NCBI GenBank assembly: GCA_905182985.1
Contig: CAJJDN010000014.1
Coordinates: forward strand, 602,377-666,376
Length of the DNA: 64,000 bases
Direction: 5' to 3'
From: Paramecium sonneborni
Lineage: Eukaryota; Ciliophora; Oligohymenophorea; Peniculida; Parameciidae
The notes beneath the pieces were generated by a model. The model worked only from the letters and a program-made list of their open reading frames with translations, was not told the DNA's origin and did no database searches. Shown piece after piece: positions 38,242 to 50,895 of the stretch; the stretch's first letter is position 1; each line of letters starts with the position of its first letter. The position numbers and the translations under genes were made by a program.

Positions 38242-39374
38242 ATTAATTAATCGATAAATTTAATATCATCCTTATGATCCAAATTATTCAGTTTACATTT
38301 AACCTCTTTAAAAATCTTTCAATTGAGAAATAGGTTATAATAATTTAATAAATTATACATCCAAAAAATATTAGAAGTTAAACTTATATCTTTATAAATT
38401 GTCTATCAATTTACATTAATTGTTAACTTTTTATGTCTTTTAATCTTATTTTTAAAAGATAAATGGTATATTTAACTTTATTCTATTTTAAATCGTTATA
38501 ATTTGAAATAATTCATAACTATTCATAAAATTAATCCTAGATTCTAATTTTTAAGTAATCTATCTAATTTAATTTTTATTTAAACTATTAGGTGTTCACT
38601 CTATTTATTTTTAAAGCATTCTTTCTTAAATATCTGGGAGAAATTTTTAATTTGTTAAATTTTCTTCTCAAAGCCGAATATATATTACATTGGTTGCAAA
38701 TAAATAAAATTTCTTATTAAAAGCTTAATTCAATTTTAGAAAATTTAAATAAAATTTATGAGGGTTTAAACTTCCTTTCTTATTAAAATAATCATTTTAT
38801 TAAAATTTTATTCATCAAAATATTTTTATTTAAGATATGCTGATGAAGTCAATTAAATTCTTTTACACAACTATTAGCTAAAAATATTTTGCTTTTGTCC
38901 CAAGAGAATAAAATTATTTTTATGATTAATATTTGCAAAGTATTCGTCCAACATTTAAAATTATCTTTCATTTAATTACAGTGTTTCTCAAATTTGTTAA
39001 TTAATTTGTTACTCTATTAGGTTTTTTCAAAGTTTAAATTTCAAAAATTCAAATAGAATTATGAAGCCCAACAAATTTTTTCGTTTCAATTAAAGTTTTT
39101 AAATTTTGATTATATTTCATATTCTATTTTATTAATTTAATTTCTCTTACTAATTATTCTTTCCTTTATTGAAATTCCTACATATTTAATTTGAATTCCG
39201 AATACAACTAAAGTCATGTGTGAGTTATAAGTATAAATTGCCAAAGTTATTTTTATAAACTTTGATTAATTTATATTTGCCGAGAATATTTAGCACATAA
39301 TTTAATTATATTTATAAATTATAAAATTAATAATTTGAATAAAATATTGATTATCTGATCATCTTAAATATTAC
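38242..39374. other. Intergenic with possible gene remnant
   Basis: About 1.1 kb without a confident gene. Two minus-strand stretches look coding: one begins MTLVVFGIQIKYVGISIKER (about 39216 downward), the other contains MLDEYFANINHKNNFILLGQ (about 38955 downward). In-frame TGA codons separate them and no short intron clearly joins them. A decayed or multi-intron gene is possible. Confidence 0.35.
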
Positions 39375-40767
39375 TCATTAGATTTAAAAAGGTTAGACAG
39401 AATTTTCTTATTATGATATTTCTCCTTATTTAAATTATTAAATGGTATCATCTTCTGTGTAATTTCTTGGAATTTCTTTAGGAGATTTTATTATTCTTAG
39501 ACTAGAATATTTTAATATAAATGGAGCTTTTTATTTATGATTATTAAATGGACTTCCTTCGGTAAATTTTAGTGTCAATAGCCTTTTGATTTCAATTTCT
39601 GAAAATTCTTATCTACACACAGGACAACTTGTATTTTTTTTAGTCCTTCAATTTATAAGATTGTTTACCACTCAGATAAACATAAATCATGGAATATATG
39701 ATGACATATGGACTCTCTTATTAAATCATCTTATTGATATGCATTAAGACATACACAGCATTCCTCATTGATTAATTCAGGTATAGATTTTTTCGCAGGC
39801 ATATATTAATCTAATATTTCTCTATTTAATGCTGGAATATCAGTAGATAAAACTTTAAATTATCTCCTCATTTGAATATATATTGATGATATTATTAAAA
39901 TAGCCAATAAAAGAATTCCTATAATTACTAAAATTGCCCATATTGGTAAATCATCCTAATCATTTTTTATTTCTTCTAAATACATTTTTAATTTAGCTTC
40001 TTATGATATATTAAAGTTATATATTCCAATCACTATTATATAATTTATCGTTTTTTCTTATCTCTTCAAATCCACTTTGTATTAATAAAGCTATGGAATT
40101 ATACTAAAGTAAGAATCAAATGAAGGCAATTCAGTTTATTAAGGGATACCTGCAAGTATAAAAGATATTCCGATATCAGATTCATCGTTCTCCAAATAAA
40201 ACTTAGGCTTATTTAAATTCTTACTGTGTAATCATTATAATCAAGTATGTAATATAAATATGCCCAACTTTATTTTGGAACTGTTAAATTAAGCGTAGAA
40301 ATTTATTCTTATGCTATTTCTTAATCACAATTCAAAGAAAAATAAGGAAATTTGCATTAGTTCTTAGGTTTTGGTTTTTCTATGATGTAAAGTGAGTAAT
40401 TAAAACTATTTACATTTAAATCATGGTAATTGCATATCTATTTATACTAGACATTTATTGTTATTTTGTTGATTTCATTAATATATATGTTCTAGTATGT
40501 CTATTTAGAATAAAATGCTTAAGAGTCAATTGCTTAATATATTGTGTTGTTTTTAATGTATGATATATTCAATAACAATGAGTATCTTTAATCTATCGGG
40601 AATTGAAGAATATGTAACTTTTATGATTTTATTGATGTTCATACCTGTATTTAATAAGAGTTCCTTTCATTTAATGTAATATTCATACAGTTAATTTCTG
40701 AATTATAATTATTGGAGTACAGAAGAGACTCACACTTTATATTTGATATTAACAATAAAATTAACAT
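39375..40767 (-). CDS. Membrane RING-H2 protein, tandem copy 1
   Basis: A 439-residue protein with introns of 27, 23 and 23 nt. Order: signal peptide (MLILLLISNIKC), an extracytosolic region of about 265 residues with the Cys motif CKFPYFSLNCD, one membrane helix (LPIWAILVIIGILLLAILII), then a RING-H2 finger near residues 350-395: CCVCLNAYQQDD, CHHIFHDLCLSEW, SCPVCR. The layout matches single-pass membrane E3 ubiquitin ligases. The ligand-binding role of the outer region is unknown. A paralogue lies at 42039-43486. The 5' part is duplicated at 41492-41994 by the assembly. Confidence 0.85.
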
Positions 40768-41318
40768 ATATTAATTATTTAATTAAATATTAATATACCA
40801 ATAAAGTGAGTTCATTCCAATATCTCATCACGAATAATCTAGATGCTCATTTACCTCCCAGAATTGCTCATGCAGAAATTATTTGATGGAGAATTGTCAG
40901 ATTTGTTTCCATTCTAATAAGTGTATTCAGAGTTTGTTAATGCAATAAATTAAACAGAGGGCTTTTTATTTATACCTCTTTAAGATTCATTATTGTTACT
41001 ATGAATCTTAGTAAAAAATTGTTAAATATCTTCTTCTTTCAATCCTTATCTACATAATGGACATTAACTATTTTTCTTTGTCCAATCTTATAAGCATTAA
41101 TCATGAAATATATGATTACAAGGAGTTATTCTAAATTTTTCTTTTTTCTCAAATTGCAACAAACAAATCGAGCATTCCTTCGATAAATATTCTTATAACA
41201 TTTTTTAAGCAGGCATGTATTTATTCAAATGACCTTCCTCTAATACAGGTTTTACATAAGTAATCTTTTAATATTGCTTTTTATATGAGTAATAAATAAA
41301 AATTGAAACTATTATACC
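40265..41318 (+). repeat. Direct repeat 3, copy A (contig overlap)
   Basis: 1054 bp repeated with the same length at 41492-42545, flanking a run of Ns. It covers the 5' part of RING copy 1 and the 3' part of RING copy 2. Confidence 0.9.
40812..41318 (-). pseudogene. Truncated 3' part of RING-H2 copy 2
   Basis: The same sequence as the C-terminal, RING-bearing end of the gene at 42039-43486, cut off by the N run. It is an assembly duplicate, not an extra gene. Confidence 0.85.
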
Positions 41319-41491
41319 NNNNNNNNNNNNNNNNNNNNNNNNNNNNNNNNNNNNNNNNNNNNNNNNNNNNNNNNNNNNNNNNNNNNNNNNNNNNNNNNNN
41401 NNNNNNNNNNNNNNNNNNNNNNNNNNNNNNNNNNNNNNNNNNNNNNNNNNNNNNNNNNNNNNNNNNNNNNNNNNNNNNNNNNNNNNNNNNN
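41319..41491. other. 173-N assembly gap
   Basis: A run of 173 Ns between the two copies of repeat 3. Since the copies overlap completely, the true gap is probably negative and no sequence is missing. Confidence 0.95.
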
Positions 41492-41994
41492 CAACTTTAT
41501 TTTGGAACTGTTAAATTAAGCGTAGAAATTTATTCTTATGCTATTTCTTAATCACAATTCAAAGAAAAATAAGGAAATTTGCATTAGTTCTTAGGTTTTG
41601 GTTTTTCTATGATGTAAAGTGAGTAATTAAAACTATTTACATTTAAATCATGGTAATTGCATATCTATTTATACTAGACATTTATTGTTATTTTGTTGAT
41701 TTCATTAATATATATGTTCTAGTATGTCTATTTAGAATAAAATGCTTAAGAGTCAATTGCTTAATATATTGTGTTGTTTTTAATGTATGATATATTCAAT
41801 AACAATGAGTATCTTTAATCTATCGGGAATTGAAGAATATGTAACTTTTATGATTTTATTGATGTTCATACCTGTATTTAATAAGAGTTCCTTTCATTTA
41901 ATGTAATATTCATACAGTTAATTTCTGAATTATAATTATTGGAGTACAGAAGAGACTCACACTTTATATTTGATATTAACAATAAAATTAACAT
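41492..41994 (-). pseudogene. Truncated 5' part of RING-H2 copy 1
   Basis: Repeats the start of the gene at 39375-40767 (signal peptide onward) and stops at the N run; assembly duplicate. Confidence 0.85.
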
Positions 41995-42545
41995 ATATTA
42001 ATTATTTAATTAAATATTAATATACCAATAAAGTGAGTTCATTCCAATATCTCATCACGAATAATCTAGATGCTCATTTACCTCCCAGAATTGCTCATGC
42101 AGAAATTATTTGATGGAGAATTGTCAGATTTGTTTCCATTCTAATAAGTGTATTCAGAGTTTGTTAATGCAATAAATTAAACAGAGGGCTTTTTATTTAT
42201 ACCTCTTTAAGATTCATTATTGTTACTATGAATCTTAGTAAAAAATTGTTAAATATCTTCTTCTTTCAATCCTTATCTACATAATGGACATTAACTATTT
42301 TTCTTTGTCCAATCTTATAAGCATTAATCATGAAATATATGATTACAAGGAGTTATTCTAAATTTTTCTTTTTTCTCAAATTGCAACAAACAAATCGAGC
42401 ATTCCTTCGATAAATATTCTTATAACATTTTTTAAGCAGGCATGTATTTATTCAAATGACCTTCCTCTAATACAGGTTTTACATAAGTAATCTTTTAATA
42501 TTGCTTTTTATATGAGTAATAAATAAAAATTGAAACTATTATACC
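41492..42545 (+). repeat. Direct repeat 3, copy B (contig overlap)
   Basis: Second copy of repeat 3; its right side continues into the unique 5' part of RING copy 2. Confidence 0.9.
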
Positions 42546-43486
42546 TGATAAGATTACTCCACATATTGTTAAAATTGCCCAAATTGGAAATTCATCAATT
42601 TCTATTTTACTAGTTTTATTATTTAAAATTACTTCAATTCTAATATCAGATTATTTTCTCTGTCCAAATTCTCATTGAATACTCCAATATATATTATGTA
42701 TTCATTTAAATCCTTTATATTTTAAAAGTATTTCTTTAAATTAATATTTACATTCTATTTCTTATCTATTAGTTAATATCCTGAAAAAAAGTTAGGTTAT
42801 TAAGCAAATTTTTCATAATCACCAGAGATAATCGAAATTCCCATAAGAGAATTGGAATTAGATATTTTCAACTATTCTTATCAATATTCATCTTACAATG
42901 TAATCCAAATTTTTCAATTGATAATATGCAAAAAACCAACTCTATCTACTCAAGTTAATTTAAACAAGTAAGTCAACATCAATAAAATTAACAGATTAAT
43001 CACAATACAAACCATAAGCTGGAAATTTGCATTTTGGTTCCTTTAATTATTCAATCTAATTAGAATTAACTTTTTATTTTACATTATCGTATATAATTAA
43101 CTTAAAACTCATTTTTGAGTCAGTTTCGTTAATACTTTTGTAAACCTATTCCATTTTAGAATGTATATAGATGGTTAGGTTTTAATCTTCTTCCCTTTAA
43201 CTTAACCACAATTAATGGATATGTTATTTTTAGGAATAAGTCTCATAATTTGAAGTTTAAATTGTTTAGTTCTTATTAAATATGTCAATTACAGGAAAAC
43301 AATTTTTGTTAAGTGGAAACTGAACGATTTCAAACTATTAACTTAGTAACTTAATTTTTTTACTTTAATGATATATCCATGATTTTATTTGAATAAGTAT
43401 TCGTAATTCATATCTATAAGTGTGAACTATTCTTCAAATATTTTCTTCGTAAAACCTACTACCAAGAATATTAATATATAATACAT
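42039..43486 (-). CDS. Membrane RING-H2 protein, tandem copy 2
   Basis: A 456-residue protein with introns of 29, 25 and 23 nt. Order: signal peptide (MYYILIFLVVGFT), an outer region with QFPLNKN and CKFPAYGLYCDQS, both matching positions in copy 1, a membrane helix (FPIWAILTICGVILSGIIVS), and a RING-H2 finger (CSICLLQFEKKE, CNHIFHDQCLQDW, CPLCR). The conserved MPAQK/MPAKK stretch before the RING is shared with copy 1. A membrane-anchored E3 ubiquitin ligase is inferred. The RING end is duplicated at 40812-41318 by the assembly. Confidence 0.85.
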
Positions 43487-43865
43487 TAATTTAAATTTAA
43501 TGAATTTACTATTAAATCAAAATCTAAATCGTTATTTCACTCTCTTAATTGTCTTAAACCTTTAGATATATAATTTAAAGATATTTGAAAGAAATTATAT
43601 TCAATATTGTTTTATAATAAATAATCTTTGTCTAATAAATTAATCTAAATAGAATTGAGATTTATTTTCTATCTCTCAATGTATAATAAATTAATTTATT
43701 ATTTTCTTTTAAGTTTTTATGTAATATCTGCGTATATAAATCACGAAAAATTAGATCAATATAAGTGCGATTATTATCAAAACAAAAATTTTTAATTTTG
43801 CTTTATTTCGAATTAAAAAAATAATTAAAAGTGTTCAATTTATAAAACAACAATTATTATTTACA
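43487..43865. other. Intergenic, nothing recognised
   Basis: AT-rich spacer between two minus-strand genes. Confidence 0.4.
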
Positions 43866-44945
43866 TCAATTTTATTTAATCCTGTTTATGATATCAGATA
43901 AGATAGTCTAATCAAGATATTTAGATTTTTGATTGAATTCTTTTTCAAATTTTTTAGTATCATCTTAATCCACACCTAATTCAAGTCTATATTTATAATA
44001 ATGTTTACATTTATTTGAATTGGGCTTTTTATCCATACAGTAATTATAATTCAGGTGGTAAAAATTCAATGTTTTTTTTAAAAAAAATATTTAGATCATT
44101 ATTTTATGGGAGTTCTTTAATTGGATAATAAGGTTCAAAAGAGGGATAGTCCAAAAATGAGATCAATTTTTATTTGAATTCTTTTGATATTGAAATATTT
44201 TTCTACCTGTTTAATCATCTAAAAGTAATTTTTATGCAATCTGAAATCTTTTTTCATAAGCTTTTTATATTTATTCCCTAATTTAATTTCCGATTAAAAC
44301 ATAGTTTTCTTTATCTAATTTATTTTCATAACAATAAGCATGTACAAACTCATCAATACTATTAAATAGGTTGAAAATGAATACTAATTAAATGCATTTT
44401 ATAAATCCCATTATATGGTCTCTTTGATTTTGGATGTATTAATTTGTAAATTTATCATGGAATCATTTTTATCAATAAATGATTCAAATGCTAAAATATC
44501 TTGTATATATTTATATTTTTGATAATCGTCTATTGCTTATTTGACTTAAAATAAGCAATCTTCAATAATTTCTAATTAATGATAAACTAATTATAATACA
44601 ATGTGCTTCAAAGGCAGTAAGCTTTGAAATTTTATTTGGATATTTATCTTCTAATAAATCTATTATAATGGCGAACAGATTTCTAAATAATTTTTCATCT
44701 GACTAATCATCCTCAAAGTCCCATAAAATTTGTTCTTCTAAGATAGTCTCCTTACTGTTCAGTGAAGCTAAGGGAATGTTGAGTTTAATAGGATAGAGAT
44801 TTTGAGCTATAGTTTGCTTTCCAGGTGGTAATGGACATAATTTTATGTTATTTTACAATTTTTCATTACGAGTCTTAATTTTGTGAATTTTCTTTTTAAT
44901 GCAATCAAGTTAAGCGATTGATTCAGATAGTTTAGTGTTCTGCAT
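43866..44945 (-). CDS. SMARCB1: SNF5/SMARCB1-like chromatin remodelling subunit
   Basis: A 325-residue protein with introns of 28, 26, 26 and 22 nt, closing exactly in frame. Two SNF5-type repeats are visible. The first is LYPIKLNIPL...ILWDFEDDQSDEKLFRNLF, followed by the helix AFEAHQIIEDCLFQVKQAID. The second is INLQINTSKIKETIQWDLQN followed by FVHAYCYENKLDKENYVLIG. This is the tandem Rpt1-Rpt2 layout of the SNF5 core subunit of SWI/SNF complexes. Overall length is close to compact protist SNF5 proteins. The remaining part is less conserved. Confidence 0.78.
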
Positions 44946-45393
44946 TAATAACAAAAAATTAAAAATTAAAAATATTTAAAAATCTTTTTATAATATCAAT
45001 TTTTTAAAGATATTACTAAAATGATTGAAATAGATTTACATCTATATTCTAAAACATCATTAAATATTTATTATTAATAAAAGTTTAAAAAAACTTTCTT
45101 TAAAAACTTTTCTTAAATAATTTACTCATTTAAAATTTTCATTCTAAAATTATTATATTTTTATGATTAGACTACAAAGATTAATATATTTAAATGAAAT
45201 AAATATACTTATAGTTTTAATCACATATTGATATCAAGAAAGAATAACAACATAAGAAACTTCAAAGAATTAAAAATAGATCAATAAGTAAGAAATTTAT
45301 AAATAGTTTATATAGAAGAATCCAAATATCATAGAGAGTGATTAATAACAATCTAGAATGATTGAAAGTTTAATTTAAGTATAAAAAATAATA
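44946..45393. other. Divergent intergenic region
   Basis: AT-rich spacer between SNF5 (minus) and the PSI-domain gene (plus). It probably holds both promoters. An in-frame ATG at 45358 lies upstream of the chosen PSI-gene start. Confidence 0.4.
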
Positions 45394-46917
45394 ATGATAA
45401 TAAAAGTGATATAAATATTGCTTGTAATAATTGAATTGGTTGTGTGTTAAAAAGAATAAGCAAATACAGCAGCATATGCAGCCTAATAATAAGGAGCAAT
45501 GGCAGCAGCAATAGCATAAGCTGCTCCATATGCAGCAATGGGTATTCCAATAACAATTAAACCATAAACTCCTCCTCCTTAACCTGATCCTCCTTCAATA
45601 GGAACAGAACCAGAGCCATCAGAATATAATGATCTTTTTACTTATTCAGGGTATTTTGATCCTTATAATGATGATGTTCATGCCTTTATGATTAATGGAA
45701 AGAGAAGGAAAAGACATAGAGTAAATTGTGGGAGAGATAGAAAAGGAAGATATTGCGATTTTAGAAGATCTCATCATTAACATGGTTTATATAATAGAGA
45801 TTGCATTCATTATGCAGGATCCTTAGAAATATTTGGAGTTTGGTAATGTGGTTCCAGAAAACAATTATCAACAGGAGCCGTTATAAGATTTTTAGTAGAA
45901 TTACATGAACTTGTGTTAGCATATAAATAATAAAAAAATGATTATGCTATTTAAAGATTTTAAAGAGTTATGGAATACAATAGAGATCTTTATGCTAAAT
46001 TAAAAAGAACATTTAAGGCTAATATTAAAAAGAATATTGAATTTGTTATGGAAATCTTAGATAAAACAAATGAATAAGTTATACAAAACTTTTAATAAAT
46101 TTTAGATATGTCAAAAGAGATATTAGCTGATATAAGAAAAGATAGAGAAGCAGAATTGGAAGAGTTGAAAAGTTAGTTACAAGAATTATTAGAAAATTTT
46201 CCACCTCCTTCAAGCATATGTTAATAATTAAGAGATTGTGATAGTTGTTTATCAAGAGATGGATGTATATGGTGCACTGAAGAATAAAGTTGTTAAGAGG
46301 GAAACGCAAGAGATGGAGCATTTTTTAATAGTTGTGATATTTGGGTTAGTGGTTAAGAATGTCCTGAAGAAGCTTAGTATAATATAGATAAGAAGATTAG
46401 TTATAAAAATGAATTAGAAGATTATTATAATTAATCTGATTTGGAATTAGATTAAAAATTGTATTTAGCATCAAAGTAGAGAGATATGATTTAATTAAAA
46501 AATTAAATTGAAAATAGAAGAGTTGTTGTAGATCAAATGAATAGTATAGAAAGAAATTTAAAATAAAGAAGTATATAAATTATAGATGAATTTTCTAAAA
46601 ATAAGGAATATGATGGAGAATTTCTTGCAAAAATTATGGATGAAGATGCAGAAGGTTAATGGGCTGATTATAAAAAAGAAACTAAAAAACTATTTAAAGA
46701 GGATCAGGAAGCTTAAAAAGAATAAGATGCAGAAGAATTAGAAAAAAGGAAATAACAATCTGAAAAAGATAAACAGAGAGAAGAGTTCGAAAAAAAAGAG
46801 TTGGAGAAGAGAAATGAATCTACAGTCATTAACAAATCTAAATATAAGGATAGAACTAGTGTAGAAGATGTTTTAGAAAAAGAATAAGGAAAATTAGAAA
46901 AATAAGAAGAAAAATGA
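45394..46917 (+). CDS. Secreted PSI-domain coiled-coil protein
   Basis: An intronless 507-residue protein. The ATG at 45394 was preferred over the in-frame ATG at 45358 because it starts a signal peptide directly (MIIKVIQILLVIIELVVC). Next come an Ala/Pro-rich stretch with Gln, a Cys-containing N-terminal module (CGRDRKGRYCDF, CIHYAG, CGSRKQ), a helical region, and a PSI/plexin-repeat-like cysteine module near residues 275-330 (CQQLRDCDSCLSRDGCIWC, then CQEG, CDIW, ECP). The last 180 residues are a strongly charged coiled coil. PSI modules usually sit in extracellular proteins. A secreted or cortical-secretory role is plausible but unproven. Confidence 0.75.
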
Positions 46918-47328
46918 TTTTACATAAAATAATTATTAATTAACTTATTATAATCAAACTTTTTTTTTGTTATATTATTAGGATGAATTAATTAATTAGT
47001 AGAATAAAATAATTATCCATTTGAACATATAAAATAAATTTCTTATAAAAATAAGAATTTATTTTCATTAGAACTCTAATAATTAAGAAAAAAACTGTGT
47101 ATTTATCAGGGTAAAATTTGAAGTTGTTTTTTAAATTAGTATTTAAGATTTACTTAAAATTCAAATAAAAGAATTGGTTTTAATAATGTGATTTATTTTA
47201 TAAATAATTGTCTTATACATATTCTGATATTTTATTTAGATAAATTTTCTATCTAGCTGGAATACATTTAATAATACAATGTATTTAATAAAAGAAATAT
47301 ATATAATTTTATATAACATATTACCTAA
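46918..47328. other. Intergenic, nothing recognised
   Basis: AT-rich spacer upstream of the LOTUS-domain gene. Confidence 0.4.
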
Positions 47329-49512
47329 ATGTAGCAATAATAATAACAATTAAGATCATCTTAAATCAGAAGGCAATCTTCAACTTAATCAAATAGTGCA
47401 CTTGATGAACCATTTCTAAAATTTTTGGCTGAAAGTAATTATTTGGAAAGTGAATAATCATCACAAGAAAAGCATCAAAAATTAACCAAATGCAAAACTG
47501 AACATTCTCTTTAGCCAATTTAGTTTATTAACTCAAATTCATTTACTGTTAGTGATAAGAAGGTAAAAATAAAATTAAATATAATAGTTTTCATTTCCAA
47601 CTAATGAAATTCTTGAATGGGAAACTTTATAAATAACGTTGCCTCCAGAAGTGTATCAATTTTTATTGTATATGAAAACCTAATGTAGTAATGGTACGAT
47701 CGTTTATACAAACGAATAAATATAAGGTTTGTTAGATGATAGTAAAGTAATCATGTATAAATATATCTATTAAAAATAGTAAAAATTAATTAGAATTATT
47801 TTAAAAATTGATAGACAAAGGATGGATATCAAAAACAACAAGATTGTTCAATGATATTGCAATTAATTTTTATGCATTATCAGTTAAGAAATTAACTTAT
47901 GAAAATTTGGTTTGGATTATTAGATCAATTAAAAGAGATTTGATTACTCCAACAGAAAGATTAGTTCAGAGTAGAATTAAAGAATGTTATGGTTTAAAAT
48001 ACAATAGAGTAGAATGGGAACTAATTATGAATTAGTTAAAATCCCAAAAACAATAGATAAAATTTCGTTCATCTAATGGAAAATTGATTGAATTGCCATT
48101 ACTATCTGTAAAGAATATTAAGGATCCTTTAATATAAGAGGAAACATATGGAATTTATATTTATTAATAGAATTGGATAGTAGAGGATGAATTTTAAATA
48201 GAATTGGATAAAAAATAAGAATGGACTATTTTTATAGAATTTTTGATGGATTTTTTTGCTAAAACTAATGCTCAAAATAACAAAATATTAAAAGGTGGTA
48301 GATATGGATGTGCATAATTCATCAAATTATTAGGACCTAAGAAATTAAGAGATTTATCACTTGGAAGATTAACTCTTTATGTTTAAATGGCAGTTAATAA
48401 AAATTACATTAGATATAATAAAACTATTTTGATATAAGAAAGCAGAGAAAAATCAGAACATACAACAGATAGTTCTGTTGATGGAGATCCTTAAATTAAA
48501 ATTAGAGTCAAAGAACTATAAGAGTAATTAATAGAGTTGCTATTAGAAAATCCTGATGGGTATGATCTAATAATTAAATAAGAGTGTATCGTTGGCTTAA
48601 ATACCTACATTATTAAAAGAAAGAATTAATTTTGAATTAAATTTAATTGAATTAGGATTTCCTAAACTTAAAAATTTCATAGAAAGTGTAAAAGATGTTA
48701 TTTCCATTGAAAACAGTGGTAGAAACAATTTTATTGCTAAATTAAATTATTCAAAATTACCTAAGAAATATTAAAGTAATTTATTAAATTATAAATTATT
48801 AGAAGTCAAATAAAGTGAATCATTTAATTAAAAATATATATATACTGTTTTATAAATGATTAAAAATATATTGAGTAAACATAAATATGGAATCAGCATT
48901 AATCAATTATATTACGATTTATCTTAATAATAAGGAGAATGGTTTAATTATCAAAGATTTTAATGCTAAAGTTTTTTTTAATTTTTGTAAAATTATGCTG
49001 AGAATATTTTAGTAATAGTCTGCTAAAAAGAAAATCAATATTTAATTTATGAAAGAGATATAAGATTTCTACCTCCTCCATAAACAACTTAAGATATCAA
49101 TGATCAATAATTTGAATATATTTTAAGTGAAGCCTTTTAATGTAGTTTAGGATTATCAATACCATAATCAAGTTTCTCTAGTAGTTGGCTTGGTAAAGTA
49201 GGAGATTCACAAATAAGATAAAAGTCACCTCCTAGGATTGAAGACTCTCATTAAGAAATTAAAGATAATCTCAAATTTATTGATGAATTATTAGGTAATC
49301 ATTCTATTTTAAGTTTAGGAAACGAAAATAAATAAAATGATACTTATTCAATTCAAGATTGGTCTGAGAAATCAATGAATCCATTAGGAATGATTAGTTC
49401 AATAAATTATGGTCATAGTGAAATTTAAGATTTTGATCTTACTAAAGAATTACAATTCTCATAGTAACAATAGTAGTAATAACAATAAAATTAAGATATG
49501 AAAAAAAAATGA
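47329..49512 (+). CDS. LOTUS/OST-HTH-domain protein
   Basis: A 702-residue protein with three 25-nt introns. At least two OST-HTH (LOTUS)-like winged helices are readable: NPDGVSLAQIPTLLKERINF followed by ELGFPKLKNFIESVKDV, and QMIKNILSKHKYGISINQLY with FNYQRFQCQSFFQFLQNY. A related N-terminal region (YENLVWIIRSIKRDLITPTE) may be another helical module. LOTUS domains bind RNA or helicases in germline granule proteins such as Oskar, TDRD5/7 and MARF1. The C-terminal 180 residues are disordered and end in polyglutamine. A role in RNA regulation is inferred; no nuclease or Tudor domain is seen. Confidence 0.72.
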
Positions 49513-49631
49513 AAAATTTTTGTTTTATTTATTTTACTAATTTTTTCTATTTATTTTTATTTATTTGCTATATTATTAGAAAATATAAAGAAAAAATATA
49601 TTTTTAGAATGAAAACTTTTAAAATTTAATT

Positions 49632-50830
49632 TCATGTAAAATCTTCTGAAATAACACTCAAAATTGCAATCTTTATCTCCAAATTCAAATAATTTTCTAA
49701 TTCTTTTATTAATTCTTTTTCCACCTACTCAGCCGTCTCAAATAATCTATTCAGTTCGAAACTTGCTGTTCTTAATACATTCTTATATAACAAAGAGTAG
49801 AATATGGAAGCAATTTTACTTTATGATATGATTTAAACTTGTAAGTTAAAATTTTATTTAACTTTTTTTTGTTATTATAACATTTTCTAATATTAATTCT
49901 CAACTCTAATTTATATCTTTTCCATACATTCACCCAAGCGCTTATTGTATTTCTATGAACACAAACGAATTTATTCAAGAGGATCTTCTAGATTCTCTAA
50001 TAAAATTCTAACTGAGGATTAAAAATTTTTAAGTTAATCTATTAACAATAGATTCTTCATCATTTCAATAATTTAATTTTAATTCTTATCCTTATAATCG
50101 TAGAAAGGATCAATCTTCCAAAATTAATAAAATTAATGATGATAATCTTTTAATTTATGAAGTTTATGTCTTCTTTATTTAGTTTTTAAATCATCAAACA
50201 TGAGTTATTATTTATCGACATCAACATTTCTAAATAATATTTAAAATAATAATTACTCAGCTTAGAATTTTTGAATTATTTCAATAAAATCGATAATAGA
50301 TTCTTTTTAAGAAATTTTTGTTATTAAATTACTTATTTCACTATTTTTTTCATAATTTTATAATAAATCTAAGATAGCCTTTTTGATATTTTAAATATCA
50401 ATTTTTCTATTCAATGGACAATATTTTGAATAATTAATAAAATGGATTTTCTCAATTTCAATTTTTGATTAAATAATGTTAAATTATTGACTAGTGCTTC
50501 TAAGAAATATAAAAATATTCTAATTGTTTAAATTTCCATGATTGAATTTCTTTACATCTAATAATATTTTTAAATGTTTTAAAATTCTATTAATAATGAT
50601 TATAGCTTATCCTATATAGATTAGAATATATTGATTACGCTAAATAATAAATAATAACTTACAATGGAATCTATTAAACTTTATAAGCTGATATATAAAT
50701 TTTAAGGGAAAACTAACAGATAATAATCATCATGTTAAATAATTGTCTCATATTTTTCAAAATCGATTATTTTCTATTAATCTGGTGAATTGGCTTGATA
50801 AATATAGATACAATGCTGGCAATATTCCAT
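49632..50830 (-). CDS. Pseudokinase-like protein with coiled coil
   Basis: A 391-residue protein with one 23-nt intron. It begins MEYCQHCIYIYQANSPDQQ. Residues about 20-150 have the outline of a kinase domain: EKYETIIQHDDYYLLVFP, a long helix (LIYIGQAIIIINRILKHLK), and FNHGNLNNQNIFIF where HRDLKPENILI would be. Catalytic Asp is Asn, and the DFG position reads IHFINYSKYC. No glycine loop or lysine is visible. From residue 190 on the protein is a charged coiled coil. If related to kinases it must be inactive; it could also be an unrelated helical protein. Confidence 0.6.
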
Positions 50831-50895
50831 ATTAAGTTATTCAAAAAATATAAAAAATAATTATATTCATTGAGAATGAAAGAAATGAAATTCAA

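Noticed and set aside
41319..41491. A missing piece of the RING gene inside the N run
   Set aside because: Sequence on both sides repeats completely, and one full-length version of each RING gene can be read without crossing the gap.
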